This document shows positions 15,502 to 24,689 of a stretch of 64,000 nt of DNA, piece after piece. Location: contig JAFQBH010000037.1 of NCBI GenBank assembly GCA_017399765.1, positions 1-64,000 on the forward strand. The letters run 5' to 3'. The first letter of the stretch is position 1. Each line of letters opens with the position of its first letter. The DNA comes from Oscillospiraceae bacterium. Its GTDB lineage: Bacteria; Bacillota; Clostridia; Oscillospirales; Ruminococcaceae. The notes beneath the pieces were generated by a model, which saw nothing but the letters and a program-made list of their open reading frames with translations, did no database searches and was not told the DNA's origin. The position numbers were made by a program, and so were the translations under genes.

Positions 15502-16757
15502 TTTTTGATCTCCTTTTGTTTAACAAAATTGTCGAAAAGCGAAAAAGTTTCTTTAACAAAGTTTTCCGCGGAATTTTTTTCAAAAAATTCCCGGTTTGCC
15601 CGCCCAAGGGTTTCTCTGTCCGTTTCGGACATATTGATAAGGGTTTTTATCCCAAGGGTAATGCTGTCGCGTCTGCGCGGCTTTGTAATAATTGCGCCGC
15701 CGGCTTTTCGGAAAAAATCCGACCAATGCTCAGCCGCCGCAATAACCGGTTTTTGAGCACCAAGCGCTTTCCAAAAAGAACCTTCCTCCGGAAAAATTCC
15801 TTTTCCGAAATCGGATTCGGAAACAAAAATTCCGTCTGCGCCGGAAAGGACAAAGGACGTTTCCTCTTTTGAAAAATCTTCCGGAAAGAAAACGTTTGTT
15901 ATTCCTCTTTCCGCAACAAAGCGTTTGAAATAGGGCTTTTTTCGTCCTTCCGAAATAAAAACAAGCGCAAATTTATCGCCGAAAGTTCCTGCTGAAAGAA
16001 TTAATTCTTCGATCGAAAAACCTTCTTCAATTTCACCGCAAAAAGCGAGAACAAAGGTTTTTCCTTCCCCGAAGGAAGAAAGTTTTTCTTTAAGAAAAAC
16101 CTCCTTTTCGGAAGGGATCTCCGCTTCTGGAAAGCTTGGAAAAACCATTGGATAAAGGTTATGAGCACCGGAAAAATTCTTCGCCGCTTCCGGGAAAAAA
16201 CCGAGCACGGCGTGGCTTTTTAAAAAAGCCGCGGCGGTGCTTTTTTTAAAATATCTGAGCACCGGGTTAAACCCAAAGGCAAAGCCAAAATGCTTAAGGG
16301 TTTCCGCCGGAAGGCAGGAAAGTTCCGTTACAAAAACGGCGTTTGATCCTTCGGAAATTTTTTCTCCCGCAAGGAAGGAAAAAGGAAGGATCCCGCCGGA
16401 AAGAACGATATCCGGTTCAAAAATTCCGGAAAGGCCCGGCGCGTTTTCCAAAAGCGAAGTTCCGAAGGAAAAAAGTTCAGGAAGCCGAAGAAAACTTCCC
16501 CTTTGTTTCGCCGGAATTTTTACAAAAAGCTGGCTTAATCCTTCGCTTTCGGAAAATTCGAAGGAAAGGGGCGCTTCGGTTTTCAAAAGTTTTGCCCTGA
16601 TAAGCAAAACGTTTGCACCAAGCTTTTGAAATTCCTTAGCAGCCCAAATTCTGCGTTTTAAATTTTCTTCCGCGGCGCGGCAAAAAAGCGCCTTTTCGGA
16701 AGAATCCGCCTTTGCGCTTTCGGGCAAAAGCAAATCGTCAATAATAAGTATATTCAA
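15498..16757 (-). CDS. Glycosyltransferase-like protein (GT-B fold, tentative)
   Basis: A 419-residue protein. The N-terminus reads as a Rossmann-like domain (MNILIIDDLLLP, KEFQKLGANVLLIRAK), FEPDIVLSGGILPF resembles the donor/acceptor inter-domain segment of family 4 glycosyltransferases, and the second half has TFVLAFCGEIEEGFSIEELILSA, DGIFVSESDFGKGIFPEEGSFWKALGAQKPVIAA (the GPxxxxE-like nucleotide-sugar segment with its Glu) and a C-terminal cap helix. The similarity is architectural, so substrate and even activity are uncertain. Translationally coupled to coaX. Confidence 0.55.
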   Translation of the reverse strand: MNILIIDDLLLPESAKADSSEKALFCRAAEENLKRRIWAAKEFQKLGANVLLIRAKLLKTEAPLSFEFSESEGLSQLFVKIPAKQRGSFLRLPELFSFGTSLLENAPGLSGIFEPDIVLSGGILPFSFLAGEKISEGSNAVFVTELSCLPAETLKHFGFAFGFNPVLRYFKKSTAAAFLKSHAVLGFFPEAAKNFSGAHNLYPMVFPSFPEAEIPSEKEVFLKEKLSSFGEGKTFVLAFCGEIEEGFSIEELILSAGTFGDKFALVFISEGRKKPYFKRFVAERGITNVFFPEDFSKEETSFVLSGADGIFVSESDFGKGIFPEEGSFWKALGAQKPVIAAAEHWSDFFRKAGGAIITKPRRRDSITLGIKTLINMSETDRETLGRANREFFEKNSAENFVKETFSLFDNFVKQKEIKK

Positions 16758-16783
16758 GAAGGGAAAACCGCCTTTCGTTTAAA

Positions 16784-16906
16784 GCCTTCCCCTTGAGGGG
16801 AAGGTGGCATTTCCGAAGGAAATGACGGATGAGGTGTAATTGCTTCCAAAAAGCAAATTTAACACCTCACCACCGCCTTCGGCGGAGCCTCTCCTCAAGG
16901 AGAGGC
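16784..16906. repeat. Inverted pair of REP-like units
   Basis: A left unit (GCCTTCCCC..GGGGAAGG, stem CATTTCC/GGAAATG, GACGGATGAGG) faces a right unit in reverse orientation (CCTCACCACCGCC..GGCGGAG, CTCTCCT..AGGAGAGGC) around a short A/T-rich centre with GAGGTGT/ACACCTC. The whole 123 bp folds back on itself. It lies between the smc stop (16945) and the next minus-strand gene and contains no gene. Confidence 0.85.
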
Positions 16907-16944
16907 CTTTGCTTTAAGTTTTCCCTTTTTAATACAAAATATAC

Positions 16945-19900
16945 TTATTTTTCAATGTTTTCAACTTCCGCAAGGGTAAGTTCAAGAAGCTTCGAAACGC
17001 CTTCCTCCTGCATGGTTACGCCGTAAAGCCTGTCCGCGTGTTCCATTGTTCCGCGGCGGTGGGTAATGGCAATAAACTGGGTGTTTTCGGTAAGGCGAAG
17101 AAGATAATCTGCGTAGCGGTCAACGTTGGCTTCGTCAAGGGCGGCCTCAATTTCGTCAAGAATGCAGAAAGGAGACGGACGAACTTTGAGAATTGCAAAA
17201 TAAATGGCAATTGCAACAAAGGTCTGTTCGCCGCCGGAAAGGGAAGCAAGGTTGTTGATAATTTTGCCCGGAGGCTGAACGGTGATTTCAATTCCGGAAT
17301 CGAGAACGTTATCCGGATCGGTAAGGAAAAGTTTTGCTTCGCCGCCGCCGAAAAGTTCCTTGAAAACAACCGCAAAGTTTCCGGCAATCTGGGTGAAGCG
17401 GTCGAGGAAAATCGTCCTCATCTGTCCCATAAGGTTACGGATAAGCGAGCGGAGTTCATCGCGGGATTTTTCCGCATCCTCGATCTGGGTTTTCATAAAT
17501 TCATAACGTTCGGAAACTTCTTTGAATTCCTCAATGGCGGAAAGGTTAACGTTTCCGAGAGCCTTTATCTTGCTGCGGAGTTCACCAAGACGGCGAGTGG
17601 CTTTCTGCGGTTCAGTAATTTCTTCCGCAATTTCTTCCGCGGCGGAATAGGTCATTTCATACTGATCCCAAAGCTGGCCGATTATGCGGTCATAATCCAC
17701 CTGCATTTCGTCAAGGCGGGTGCGCGCTTTAATAAGCCTTCCGGAAGCTTCCTCCCTTTTGCTGACTGTATCTTTCTGGGCGGTGCGTTCTTCGGTGGCG
17801 CGTCTTTCAAAATCCTGGCGCTCTTCAAAAAGCGCGGAAATTTCGGTTCTGCTTGTTTCGGAAAGGTTAACAAGGCGGAGTTTTTCCTCTTCAATTTCCT
17901 TGATTTCTTCGGAAAGGGCGCTGTTTTTATCAAGAACAAGTTTTTTGCGTTCGTTAAGAGCAAGAACCTTTTCCTCGCGCTGGTTTTTGTTTTCAAGAAG
18001 AAGATCGATAGCGTTTTGAACGGCTTCAATATCCTTTTTGATAATTGCGGCGGAAAGGGCAAGGGCAGAAATATCCGCGCCGTTTTTGTTTTCTTTTTCG
18101 GAAATCGCGTCGATTTTTTCCTCGATTTCAGAAACTTCGGAAAGAAGTGCGGATTTCTTTTCGTTCCTTTCGGAAAGAAGTTTTTCATATTCCGCAATGC
18201 GGTTTTCCGCATCTTTGATTGCTTTTCCGAGAATGTTTTTCTGGGTTTCCGCTTCGGTTCCTGCGGCTTCCGCATCGGAAATCTGCATAAGAAGGCGTTT
18301 CTTTTCGCCTTCTGCGCGGATCTTATCCTCCGCAAGGGTGCGAAGTTCGCTTTCGGTTGCAAGGGAATCCGCTTCCATTGCGGAAATTTCTTCTTTAAGT
18401 CTGTTATAATCCGCTTCGCCTTCGGAAAGAAGTTTTTCCGCGGCGGCGGCTTTTTTAAGAAGCTCTTCGATTTCCTGTTTTCTGGAAAGGATTCCGGCGG
18501 ATTTAACGCTTGAACCGCCGGTCAAAGAACCGCCTGCATTAACAAGCTGTCCGTCAAGGGTGACAATGCGGAATTTATATCCGAATTTTTTCGCAATCGC
18601 GGTGGCAGAATCCAGATCTTCTGCGACAACGATTCTTCCGAGAACGGATTTTACGATTCCGTCGAATTTCGGGTCGTTTTTAACAAGGTCGCTGCCGATT
18701 CCGATAAAGCCTTCGCAGTCCGAAAGGCCACGTTCCTCAAGTCGGTTTCCTTTAATGGTGGTAAGAGGAAGGAAAGTTACCCTTCCGCGTCCCTGTTCCT
18801 TAAGCATGCGAATGGCCTTTTTTGCGGCGTCTTCATCAGTTACAACAATGTTCTGCAAAGCCGCGCCAACGGCTGTTTCAACAGCAAGGGAATATTTCGC
18901 ATCTACGGAAAGGATTTTTGAAACCGGTTCAAGAATTCCGCGAAGAGCGCCTGCGGCGCCTTTATCCAGAACGAATTTTACGGAAGGGCCAAAGCCTTCC
19001 ATATTGCGCTCAAGGTCCTGAAGAAGCTTTGCCCTCTGGGCAAAGGAATCCGCATCGCGGCGGATTTTCGCGCGTTTTTCATCAAGTTCAGAAAGCTGCT
19101 TTTTCCGAAGGTCGCGCTTCATCAGCATTCCGGTTTTTGTGTTATTAATGCTGTCGGTCTTGTCCTCAATTTCCTCAAGAAGGTCGTTGACTTCAACAAG
19201 CTCGTTTTTATAACCTTCGATAAGCGAAAGTTTTTGGCTTGCGGAAAGGGAAAGCTGTTCAAGGCGTTCGGAATATTGGGTTTTGTCGTTCTTCGCGGTT
19301 GCAAGAACAACGCTTATGTGTCCAAGTTCCGTTTCCGCTTCGGAAACTTTTCCGAGAAGGGAAGATTTTTCCGAAACCGCGGAAAGTTTTTCTTTCGCAA
19401 TTTCGCCGCCGAGAAGGTTAAGGCGTTCTTCTTCCTTTTTGAGTTCTTCCGCTTCCGCTTCTTTTGCGGAAAGTTCACCTTTTTTAAGTTCAATGGCGGA
19501 ATCGCCCTCGGAACTGTCGCTTGAAAGGGCGGAAATTTCCTCCTCAATTCTGGAAACTTCGGTTTTATTATGTTCAATGTCGTTTTGGCAAACCGCCGCT
19601 TTTGCGGTAAGTTCGCCAAGGGCACTTTCGTTTTCGCTTATTTTTTCGCGTTTTTCCTCAACGGTTGAATCAAGACTGCTGATTCGTTCATAAAGAGCGT
19701 TTATGCGGTTTTCCGCTTCGTTATAATAAGCGTCAAGGGTGTCATATTCGCTCTGATAAATTCCGATGGAGCTGTTTTGTTCCGCAAGCTGGCTTTTAAG
19801 CCGGCGGAGAGAACGCATCCAGACGGAAATTTCGAGAGATTTTTTCTCTTCAGCAAGTTCAAGGAATTTTTTCGCCTTTTCGCTTTGTTCAAGAAGGGGA

Positions 19901-20508
19901 CCGACCCTTTCTTCAAGGGCGGAAAGATTATCACGAAGGCGAAGAAGGTTTTCGTCCGCTTTGGAAAGGCTTTTTTCCGCTTCTTCCTTGCGGTAGCGGA
20001 ATTTTGAAATTCCGGAAGCTTCCTCAAAAATTTCCCGGCGCTGGGTCGGTTTTGCGGAAACGATTTCGGAAATTTTGCCCTGGCCGATTATGGAATAACC
20101 GTCTTTTCCAAGACCGGTGTCCATAAAAAGTTCGTTAACGTCCTTAAGGCGGCAGGTTTTGTCGCCGATTTTGTAATCGGAATTTCCGTCGCGGTAATAT
20201 TTTCTTGAAACAATAACCTCGTCGGTATCAAGAGGAAGGGCGCGGTCGCTGTTATCAAAACAAATGCGGACTTCCGCAAAACCGTGGGCATGGCGAAGGC
20301 GGGTTCCGTTAAAAATAACGTCCTCCATTTTTCCTCCGCGAAGCGCCTTGGTGGACATTTCGCCCAAAACCCAGCGGACTGCGTCGCTTATGTTACTTTT
20401 TCCGCTTCCGTTCGGGCCAACAACGGCGGTCATTCCGCGGCCGAAGTTAAGGCGGGTTTTGTCCGGAAAGGATTTGAAGCCCGAAAGCTCGAGATATTTT
20501 AAGAACAA
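16945..20508 (-). CDS. smc: Chromosome segregation ATPase SMC
   Basis: An 1187-residue SMC protein of full length. Walker A is GPNGSGKSN near residue 33, the hinge occupies roughly 510-640 (GALRGILEPVSKILSV through VNAGGSLTGGSSV), flanked by two long coiled coils (about 170-490 and 670-1000), and the C-terminal head carries the signature LSGGEQTFVAIAIYF and Walker B FCILDEIEAALDEANV. With ScpA and ScpB (not in the window) it forms the condensin that organises the nucleoid. It follows the rnc group on the same strand, as in many Firmicutes, but is separated from the upstream radical SAM gene by a REP pair. Confidence 0.97.
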   Translation of the reverse strand: MFLKYLELSGFKSFPDKTRLNFGRGMTAVVGPNGSGKSNISDAVRWVLGEMSTKALRGGKMEDVIFNGTRLRHAHGFAEVRICFDNSDRALPLDTDEVIVSRKYYRDGNSDYKIGDKTCRLKDVNELFMDTGLGKDGYSIIGQGKISEIVSAKPTQRREIFEEASGISKFRYRKEEAEKSLSKADENLLRLRDNLSALEERVGPLLEQSEKAKKFLELAEEKKSLEISVWMRSLRRLKSQLAEQNSSIGIYQSEYDTLDAYYNEAENRINALYERISSLDSTVEEKREKISENESALGELTAKAAVCQNDIEHNKTEVSRIEEEISALSSDSSEGDSAIELKKGELSAKEAEAEELKKEEERLNLLGGEIAKEKLSAVSEKSSLLGKVSEAETELGHISVVLATAKNDKTQYSERLEQLSLSASQKLSLIEGYKNELVEVNDLLEEIEDKTDSINNTKTGMLMKRDLRKKQLSELDEKRAKIRRDADSFAQRAKLLQDLERNMEGFGPSVKFVLDKGAAGALRGILEPVSKILSVDAKYSLAVETAVGAALQNIVVTDEDAAKKAIRMLKEQGRGRVTFLPLTTIKGNRLEERGLSDCEGFIGIGSDLVKNDPKFDGIVKSVLGRIVVAEDLDSATAIAKKFGYKFRIVTLDGQLVNAGGSLTGGSSVKSAGILSRKQEIEELLKKAAAAEKLLSEGEADYNRLKEEISAMEADSLATESELRTLAEDKIRAEGEKKRLLMQISDAEAAGTEAETQKNILGKAIKDAENRIAEYEKLLSERNEKKSALLSEVSEIEEKIDAISEKENKNGADISALALSAAIIKKDIEAVQNAIDLLLENKNQREEKVLALNERKKLVLDKNSALSEEIKEIEEEKLRLVNLSETSRTEISALFEERQDFERRATEERTAQKDTVSKREEASGRLIKARTRLDEMQVDYDRIIGQLWDQYEMTYSAAEEIAEEITEPQKATRRLGELRSKIKALGNVNLSAIEEFKEVSERYEFMKTQIEDAEKSRDELRSLIRNLMGQMRTIFLDRFTQIAGNFAVVFKELFGGGEAKLFLTDPDNVLDSGIEITVQPPGKIINNLASLSGGEQTFVAIAIYFAILKVRPSPFCILDEIEAALDEANVDRYADYLLRLTENTQFIAITHRRGTMEHADRLYGVTMQEEGVSKLLELTLAEVENIEK

Positions 20509-20547
20509 GTTTTCACTTCCTTGTTTTAAGAATCAAAAAAAGTTAAT

Positions 20548-20696
20548 ACCTTCCGGTCGGGGAAGGTGGATTTTTTGCAGCTTGCTGCAAAAAAGACGAA
20601 AGAGGGATAAACAGGAAACGCGGAGCGCATATCTTTGTTTGTCAGGGATTATCCCTCCTCAGTCTGCTTCGCAGACAGCTCCTCCTCCGAGGAGCC
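20548..20696. repeat. Inverted pair of REP-like units
   Basis: Left unit (CCTTCC..GGAAGG, stem TTTTTTGCAG/CTGCAAAAAA, GACGAAAGAGGGAT) and reversed right unit (ATCCCTCCTC, stem GTCTGC/GCAGAC, CTCCTCCTCC..GGAG) enclose about 40 bp. The right end abuts the stop codon of the radical SAM gene (20697) without a gap, and the pair separates that gene from smc. Confidence 0.85.
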
Positions 20697-21701
20697 TTAT
20701 ATTCCTGCCATCATAACCTCAAAATCGCCGGGGTTAAGGTTCTTATCCGGGGTGATTTTAACGGCATAGCCGAGGCTGAGCCAATGTTCAACGTTGCTTT
20801 TTTTCTGTCCGGAACATTTTGAAACTTCGGAAGGAGCAACCTTGAGCACATAGCTTCCTTTCGGAAGGCGGGTGAGCATCGGCGCAATTTTTTTGCGGAA
20901 CCGAAGGCTTTCGCAAATTTCCCGGAAGGCAGGGTGATAGGGTCCCGCAGCAAGGTTTTCTTCAAGAGATTCTTCCGCATGAAGCCCGAGGCGTATAACT
21001 TTTATGTTATAAAGTTCAAAAACGTCAAGAAGCTCGGCACATTCCGCCGCCGCTTCCTCAACCGTTTGCGGAACAAATTCGCCTTCCGCAAACCATTTTG
21101 CCAAAAGGGTGTTTTTGAGCACAAGGGTCGGATAGATCCGCATTGTTTCCGGCTTCAAAGCCGCAAACCTTGCGGCGGTGAGCACATCGAGCTCTTTTGT
21201 GGAACCGGGCATTCCGGTCATCATCTGGAGCCCAAGGGAAAAACCGGCGTTTTTGATAAGTTCCGATGCTTTTTGGGTATCCTCAAAGGTATGTCCTCTG
21301 CGGTTTTTAAGAAGAACCTCGTTGTCACAGCTCTGGGCGCCGAGTTCAATGGAGGTGACCCCGTATTCTTTGAGCACCGCAAGCACTTCTTCATCAATGG
21401 CGTCCGGTCTGGTGCTTATCCGGATTCCGGAAAAAGCTTTCCGGTCGATCCATTTTTTCGCGACGGAAAGAAGGCTTTCCATAAGTTCCCTCGGAATCAT
21501 GGTGAAACTTCCGCCGAAGAAGGCGATTTCCGCCTTTTCGGAAAAGCCGTGGAGCTCTCTTGCGGCTTTTTTAAGGGTTTTGTCAACTTCCTCCGGAGTT
21601 GGAACTCCGCTTTCACCGGTTATGGAATTCTGGTCGCAAAATGAGCACCGATGAGGACAGCCGACCATCGGAACAAAGAAAGCTACGTTCGCGTGTTTCA
21701 T
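20697..21701 (-). CDS. Radical SAM protein, Elp3-like domain
   Basis: A 334-residue radical S-adenosylmethionine enzyme. The 4Fe-4S cluster motif is CPHRCSFCDQ (Cys15, 19, 22), followed by FFGGSFTMIP, the SAM-binding GGE-like strand, and ISTRPDAIDEEVLAVLKEYGVTSIELGAQSCDNEVL. The C-terminal third (from about 210) is the small radical-SAM C-terminal domain seen in Elp3-related proteins. This family is regularly found between rnc and smc in Clostridia and is annotated as 'radical SAM/elongator protein 3 family'; its substrate is unproven. It overlaps rnc by 4 nt (ATGA). Confidence 0.9.
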   Translation of the reverse strand: MKHANVAFFVPMVGCPHRCSFCDQNSITGESGVPTPEEVDKTLKKAARELHGFSEKAEIAFFGGSFTMIPRELMESLLSVAKKWIDRKAFSGIRISTRPDAIDEEVLAVLKEYGVTSIELGAQSCDNEVLLKNRRGHTFEDTQKASELIKNAGFSLGLQMMTGMPGSTKELDVLTAARFAALKPETMRIYPTLVLKNTLLAKWFAEGEFVPQTVEEAAAECAELLDVFELYNIKVIRLGLHAEESLEENLAAGPYHPAFREICESLRFRKKIAPMLTRLPKGSYVLKVAPSEVSKCSGQKKSNVEHWLSLGYAVKITPDKNLNPGDFEVMMAGI

Positions 21702-22387
21702 TGTCCCATCAGCTCCAATGCTTCTTTTGCGGCGTGCTGTTCGGCGGCTTTTTTGCTTTTTCCGATTCCGTGACCGATAACGTTGCTGTTGAGCATTACG
21801 TCAACCTCAAAACGCTTGTCGTGGTCGGGTCCGCTTTCGCCGACGAGCACATAAGTAAGCCTTTCTTCCGGATTTTTCTGAATGATTTCCTGAAGAAGGG
21901 TCTTGTAATCCTTGAACGGGGCGTTTTCAACGTGTTCAAGAGCTTTTTTTACAAATCTGAGCACAACTTCCGTTGCCGGTTCAATTCCGCCGTCAAGATA
22001 AATTGCGGCGAGCATGGCCTCAAAAGCATCTGCGAGAATGGAAGGTCTTTCACGTCCGCCCATAAGTTCTTCTCCGTGTCCAAGACGGAGAAAAGAACCG
22101 AGTTCAAGCTCGTTTGCAAAGCCGCAGAGGCTTTTTTCACAAACGAGGGAGGCACGGAGCTTCGTGAGTTCGCCTTCCGGAAGTTTTGTGTAGTTTTCAA
22201 AAATGTAATCGGAAACGATGATGCTCAAAACGGCGTCACCGAGGAATTCCTGGCGTTCGTTATAGGGAACATGTTCCTTTGTTTCGTTGGAAAAGGAAGA
22301 ATGTGTAACGCCGATTTTAAGGAATTTTATGTTTTTGAATTTGTAACCGAGTTTTTCTTCAAGAAGAGAAAGTTCTCTGGTGCTCAT
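21698..22387 (-). CDS. rnc: Ribonuclease III
   Basis: A 229-residue RNase III, which cuts double-stranded RNA in rRNA processing and mRNA decay. The nuclease domain (about 5-150) holds the signature ERQEFLGDAVLSIIVSDYIF with the catalytic Glu/Asp, and the second catalytic Asp/Glu pair lies in LADAFEAMLAAIYLDGG. The C-terminal double-stranded RNA-binding domain (about 158-226) ends with GHGIGKSKKAAEQHAAKEALELM. The gene overlaps plsX upstream and the radical SAM gene downstream, each by 4 nt. Confidence 0.97.
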   Translation of the reverse strand: MSTRELSLLEEKLGYKFKNIKFLKIGVTHSSFSNETKEHVPYNERQEFLGDAVLSIIVSDYIFENYTKLPEGELTKLRASLVCEKSLCGFANELELGSFLRLGHGEELMGGRERPSILADAFEAMLAAIYLDGGIEPATEVVLRFVKKALEHVENAPFKDYKTLLQEIIQKNPEERLTYVLVGESGPDHDKRFEVDVMLNSNVIGHGIGKSKKAAEQHAAKEALELMGQ

Positions 22388-23391
22388 GCTTCCTTCTCCT
22401 CCTTTGCTTTTGCAATGGCGGCGGAAATTGTTCCGTTGATATCGGTTTCAACAAAGATTTTCGCCTGGTTTATGGCGTTTTTAAAAGCAACCGGGTTGCT
22501 GTTTCCGTGGGCCTTGATAACCGGTTTTGCAATTCCGAGAAGGGGCGCACCGCCTCTTTTGGCGGAATCCATTTTGCCTTTGAATTCGCGGATGCCGTCT
22601 TTAAGGAAAACAGAGGACATTTTGGTAAAAAAGTTTTTCATAAGCATGCCTTTAAGCATTTTACCAAAGCCTTTTCCAAGACCTTCAATGGTTTTGAGCA
22701 CGATGTTGCCGGTCCAGCCGTCCGCAACGGCAACGTCGCAGGCTCCGGCGGGAACATCGCGGACTTCAACGTTTCCGATGAAGTTATAATCCGCTTTCTG
22801 CATAAGGGCAAAGGCTTCTTTCTGAAGTTCGGTGCCCTTGCTTTCCTCAACGCCGATGTTTATAAGACCAACGGTGGGGTTTTTAACACCTTCAACACTC
22901 TGCATATAAACGCTGCCCATCATTCCGAACTGATTGAGCATTTCCGGACGGCATTCAACGTTTGCACCGAGGTCGAGGAGCATATAATCTTTTTCAAGCC
23001 CCGGAAGAACCGAAGCAAGAGCCGCTCTTTTGATTCCCTTGATGCGTTTGACAATAAGGGTCGCGGCAACAACGATTGCGCCGGTGGAACCTGCGCCGAC
23101 ATAAGCGTCGCCTTCGCCTTCGGCAAGAAGGGAAAGACCTTTTACAAGGCTGCTTTCCTTATATTCCTTGAGGGCGGAAGTGGGTTCCGCGCAAACGGGC
23201 ATTATGAGCGGAGCATCAACAAAGGTGAATCCCTCGGTGGAGATGTTCTCCTTTTCGCAGATTTCCTTCATTTCCGCTTCGTTTCCGACAGCGATTATTT
23301 CAACGCCAAGCTCCTTAACAGCCATTTCTGCGCCTTTGAGAGGAGCAAGAGGAGCGTTGTCGCCGCCGTATATATCAATTATAATTTTCAT
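22384..23391 (-). CDS. plsX: Phosphate acyltransferase PlsX
   Basis: A 335-residue enzyme that converts acyl-ACP to acyl-phosphate, the first step of phosphatidic acid synthesis in Gram-positives. The N-terminus has the PlsX signature DIYGGDNAPLAPLKGAE, and further family blocks are VGAGSTGAIVVAATL, LASVLPGL.KDYMLLDLGANVECRPEML and GGAPLLGIAKPVIKAHGNS near the C-terminus. Length is standard. The acyl carrier protein gene often next to plsX is absent here. Coupled by ATGA overlaps with trmFO and rnc. Confidence 0.97.
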   Translation of the reverse strand: MKIIIDIYGGDNAPLAPLKGAEMAVKELGVEIIAVGNEAEMKEICEKENISTEGFTFVDAPLIMPVCAEPTSALKEYKESSLVKGLSLLAEGEGDAYVGAGSTGAIVVAATLIVKRIKGIKRAALASVLPGLEKDYMLLDLGANVECRPEMLNQFGMMGSVYMQSVEGVKNPTVGLINIGVEESKGTELQKEAFALMQKADYNFIGNVEVRDVPAGACDVAVADGWTGNIVLKTIEGLGKGFGKMLKGMLMKNFFTKMSSVFLKDGIREFKGKMDSAKRGGAPLLGIAKPVIKAHGNSNPVAFKNAINQAKIFVETDINGTISAAIAKAKEEKEA

Positions 23392-24689
23392 AAAATCGCC
23401 TCCAATGCGGCAACCGCCCTTTCGGCAACTGCTTGATAGCGCTCGTCCTTATGGCGGATTTTGGTTGGAAGAGGGGGAAGAAGTCCCATATTTGCGCCCA
23501 TGGGCTGGAAATTTTCCACACTCTCGTCAGTTATATAGTTTACCAGAGCGCCCAGCATGGTGAGCTCCGGAAGAATAAGGGGTTCTTTTCCTTCGGCAAA
23601 TCTTGCGGCGTTGATTCCCGCAAGAATTCCCGTTGCGGCGGATTCGGTGTAGCCTTCAACTCCGGTGAACTGTCCGGCGAAGAAAAGGCGCGGTTCCGCT
23701 TTAAGGGAAAGGTTTTTGTTAAGAAGTCTCGGGGAATCCATAAAGGTATCCCTATGCATAACTCCGTAGCGGAGGAATTCTGCGTTTTCAAGTCCGGGAA
23801 TCATCGAAAAGACCCTTTTCTGTTCGCCGAACTTAAGGTTGGTCTGGAAACCAACAAGGTTATACATGGTTCCCTCGGCGTTTTCTCTGCGGAGCTGAAC
23901 ATTTGCCCAGGGTCTTCTTCCGGTGTGAGGGTCGGTCAGACCAACCGGACGGAGAGGCCCGAAACGGAGAGTATCGTGTCCGCGGGAAGCCATTATTTCA
24001 ACAGGCATACAGCCTTCATAAACCTTCGGGTCGGCGGTTTCAAACTCATGGAGAGGGGCTCTTTCCGCAGTTATGAGCGCCTCATAAAAAGCGTCATATT
24101 CGTCCCTTTCCATGGGGCAGTTGACGTAATCCGCTTCGCCCCGGTCATATCTTGCGCCGAGGAAAACTTTATCCCAATCGAGGGAATCCGCGGAAACAAT
24201 GGGCGCCACCGCATCATAGAAAGAAAGGGTTCCGCCGAAGCGGTTGCGAAGATTTTCCGCAAGAATGTCGGAAGTTAAAGGACCGGTTGCAAAAATAACG
24301 GTGCCTTCTTCCGGAACTTCGGTAACTTCTCCGTAAACTATTTCGATGTTGGGGTCGCTTTTTGTTTTTTCGGTGATATATTCCGCAAATTTTTCTCTGT
24401 CAACGGCAAGGGCGCCGCCGGCGGCAACGGAAGTTTTTTCCGCCGCTTCCATTGTTATGGAACCGAGCATTCTCATTTCTTCCTTAAGAAGACCGCCCGC
24501 GGAATTAAGGCGCATTGCCTTGAGGGAATTGGAGCAGACAAGCTCCGCAAAATTTTCGCTTTTATGCGCCGGGGAATATTTTTCCGGCTTCATTTCGCAA
24601 AGGCGAACTTTGAAGCCAAGGGAAGAAAGCTTGTGGGCTGCTTCGCAGCCAGCAAGTCCGGCGCCGATTACGGTTATTTTTTCGCTCAT
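23388..24689 (-). CDS. trmFO: Methylenetetrahydrofolate-tRNA-(uracil-5-)-methyltransferase TrmFO
   Basis: A 433-residue folate- and FAD-dependent enzyme forming ribothymidine at tRNA position 54. The FAD-binding motif ITVIGAGLAGCEAAHKL opens the protein, followed by family blocks LCEMKPEKYSPAHKSENFAELVCSNSLKA and GGALAVDREKFAEYIT; GQFTGVEGYTESAATGILAGINAA lies near residue 345. The ATG at 24689 is used because it forms an ATGA overlap with the topA stop and places the Rossmann strand at the N-terminus. A topA-trmFO pair is the normal Firmicutes order. Confidence 0.96.
   Translation of the reverse strand: MSEKITVIGAGLAGCEAAHKLSSLGFKVRLCEMKPEKYSPAHKSENFAELVCSNSLKAMRLNSAGGLLKEEMRMLGSITMEAAEKTSVAAGGALAVDREKFAEYITEKTKSDPNIEIVYGEVTEVPEEGTVIFATGPLTSDILAENLRNRFGGTLSFYDAVAPIVSADSLDWDKVFLGARYDRGEADYVNCPMERDEYDAFYEALITAERAPLHEFETADPKVYEGCMPVEIMASRGHDTLRFGPLRPVGLTDPHTGRRPWANVQLRRENAEGTMYNLVGFQTNLKFGEQKRVFSMIPGLENAEFLRYGVMHRDTFMDSPRLLNKNLSLKAEPRLFFAGQFTGVEGYTESAATGILAGINAARFAEGKEPLILPELTMLGALVNYITDESVENFQPMGANMGLLPPLPTKIRHKDERYQAVAERAVAALEAIL

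Noticed and set aside
17038..18513. A 491-codon open frame antisense to smc
   Set aside because: Phe/Gly/Asn-rich shadow of the coiled-coil codons of smc; no independent signal.
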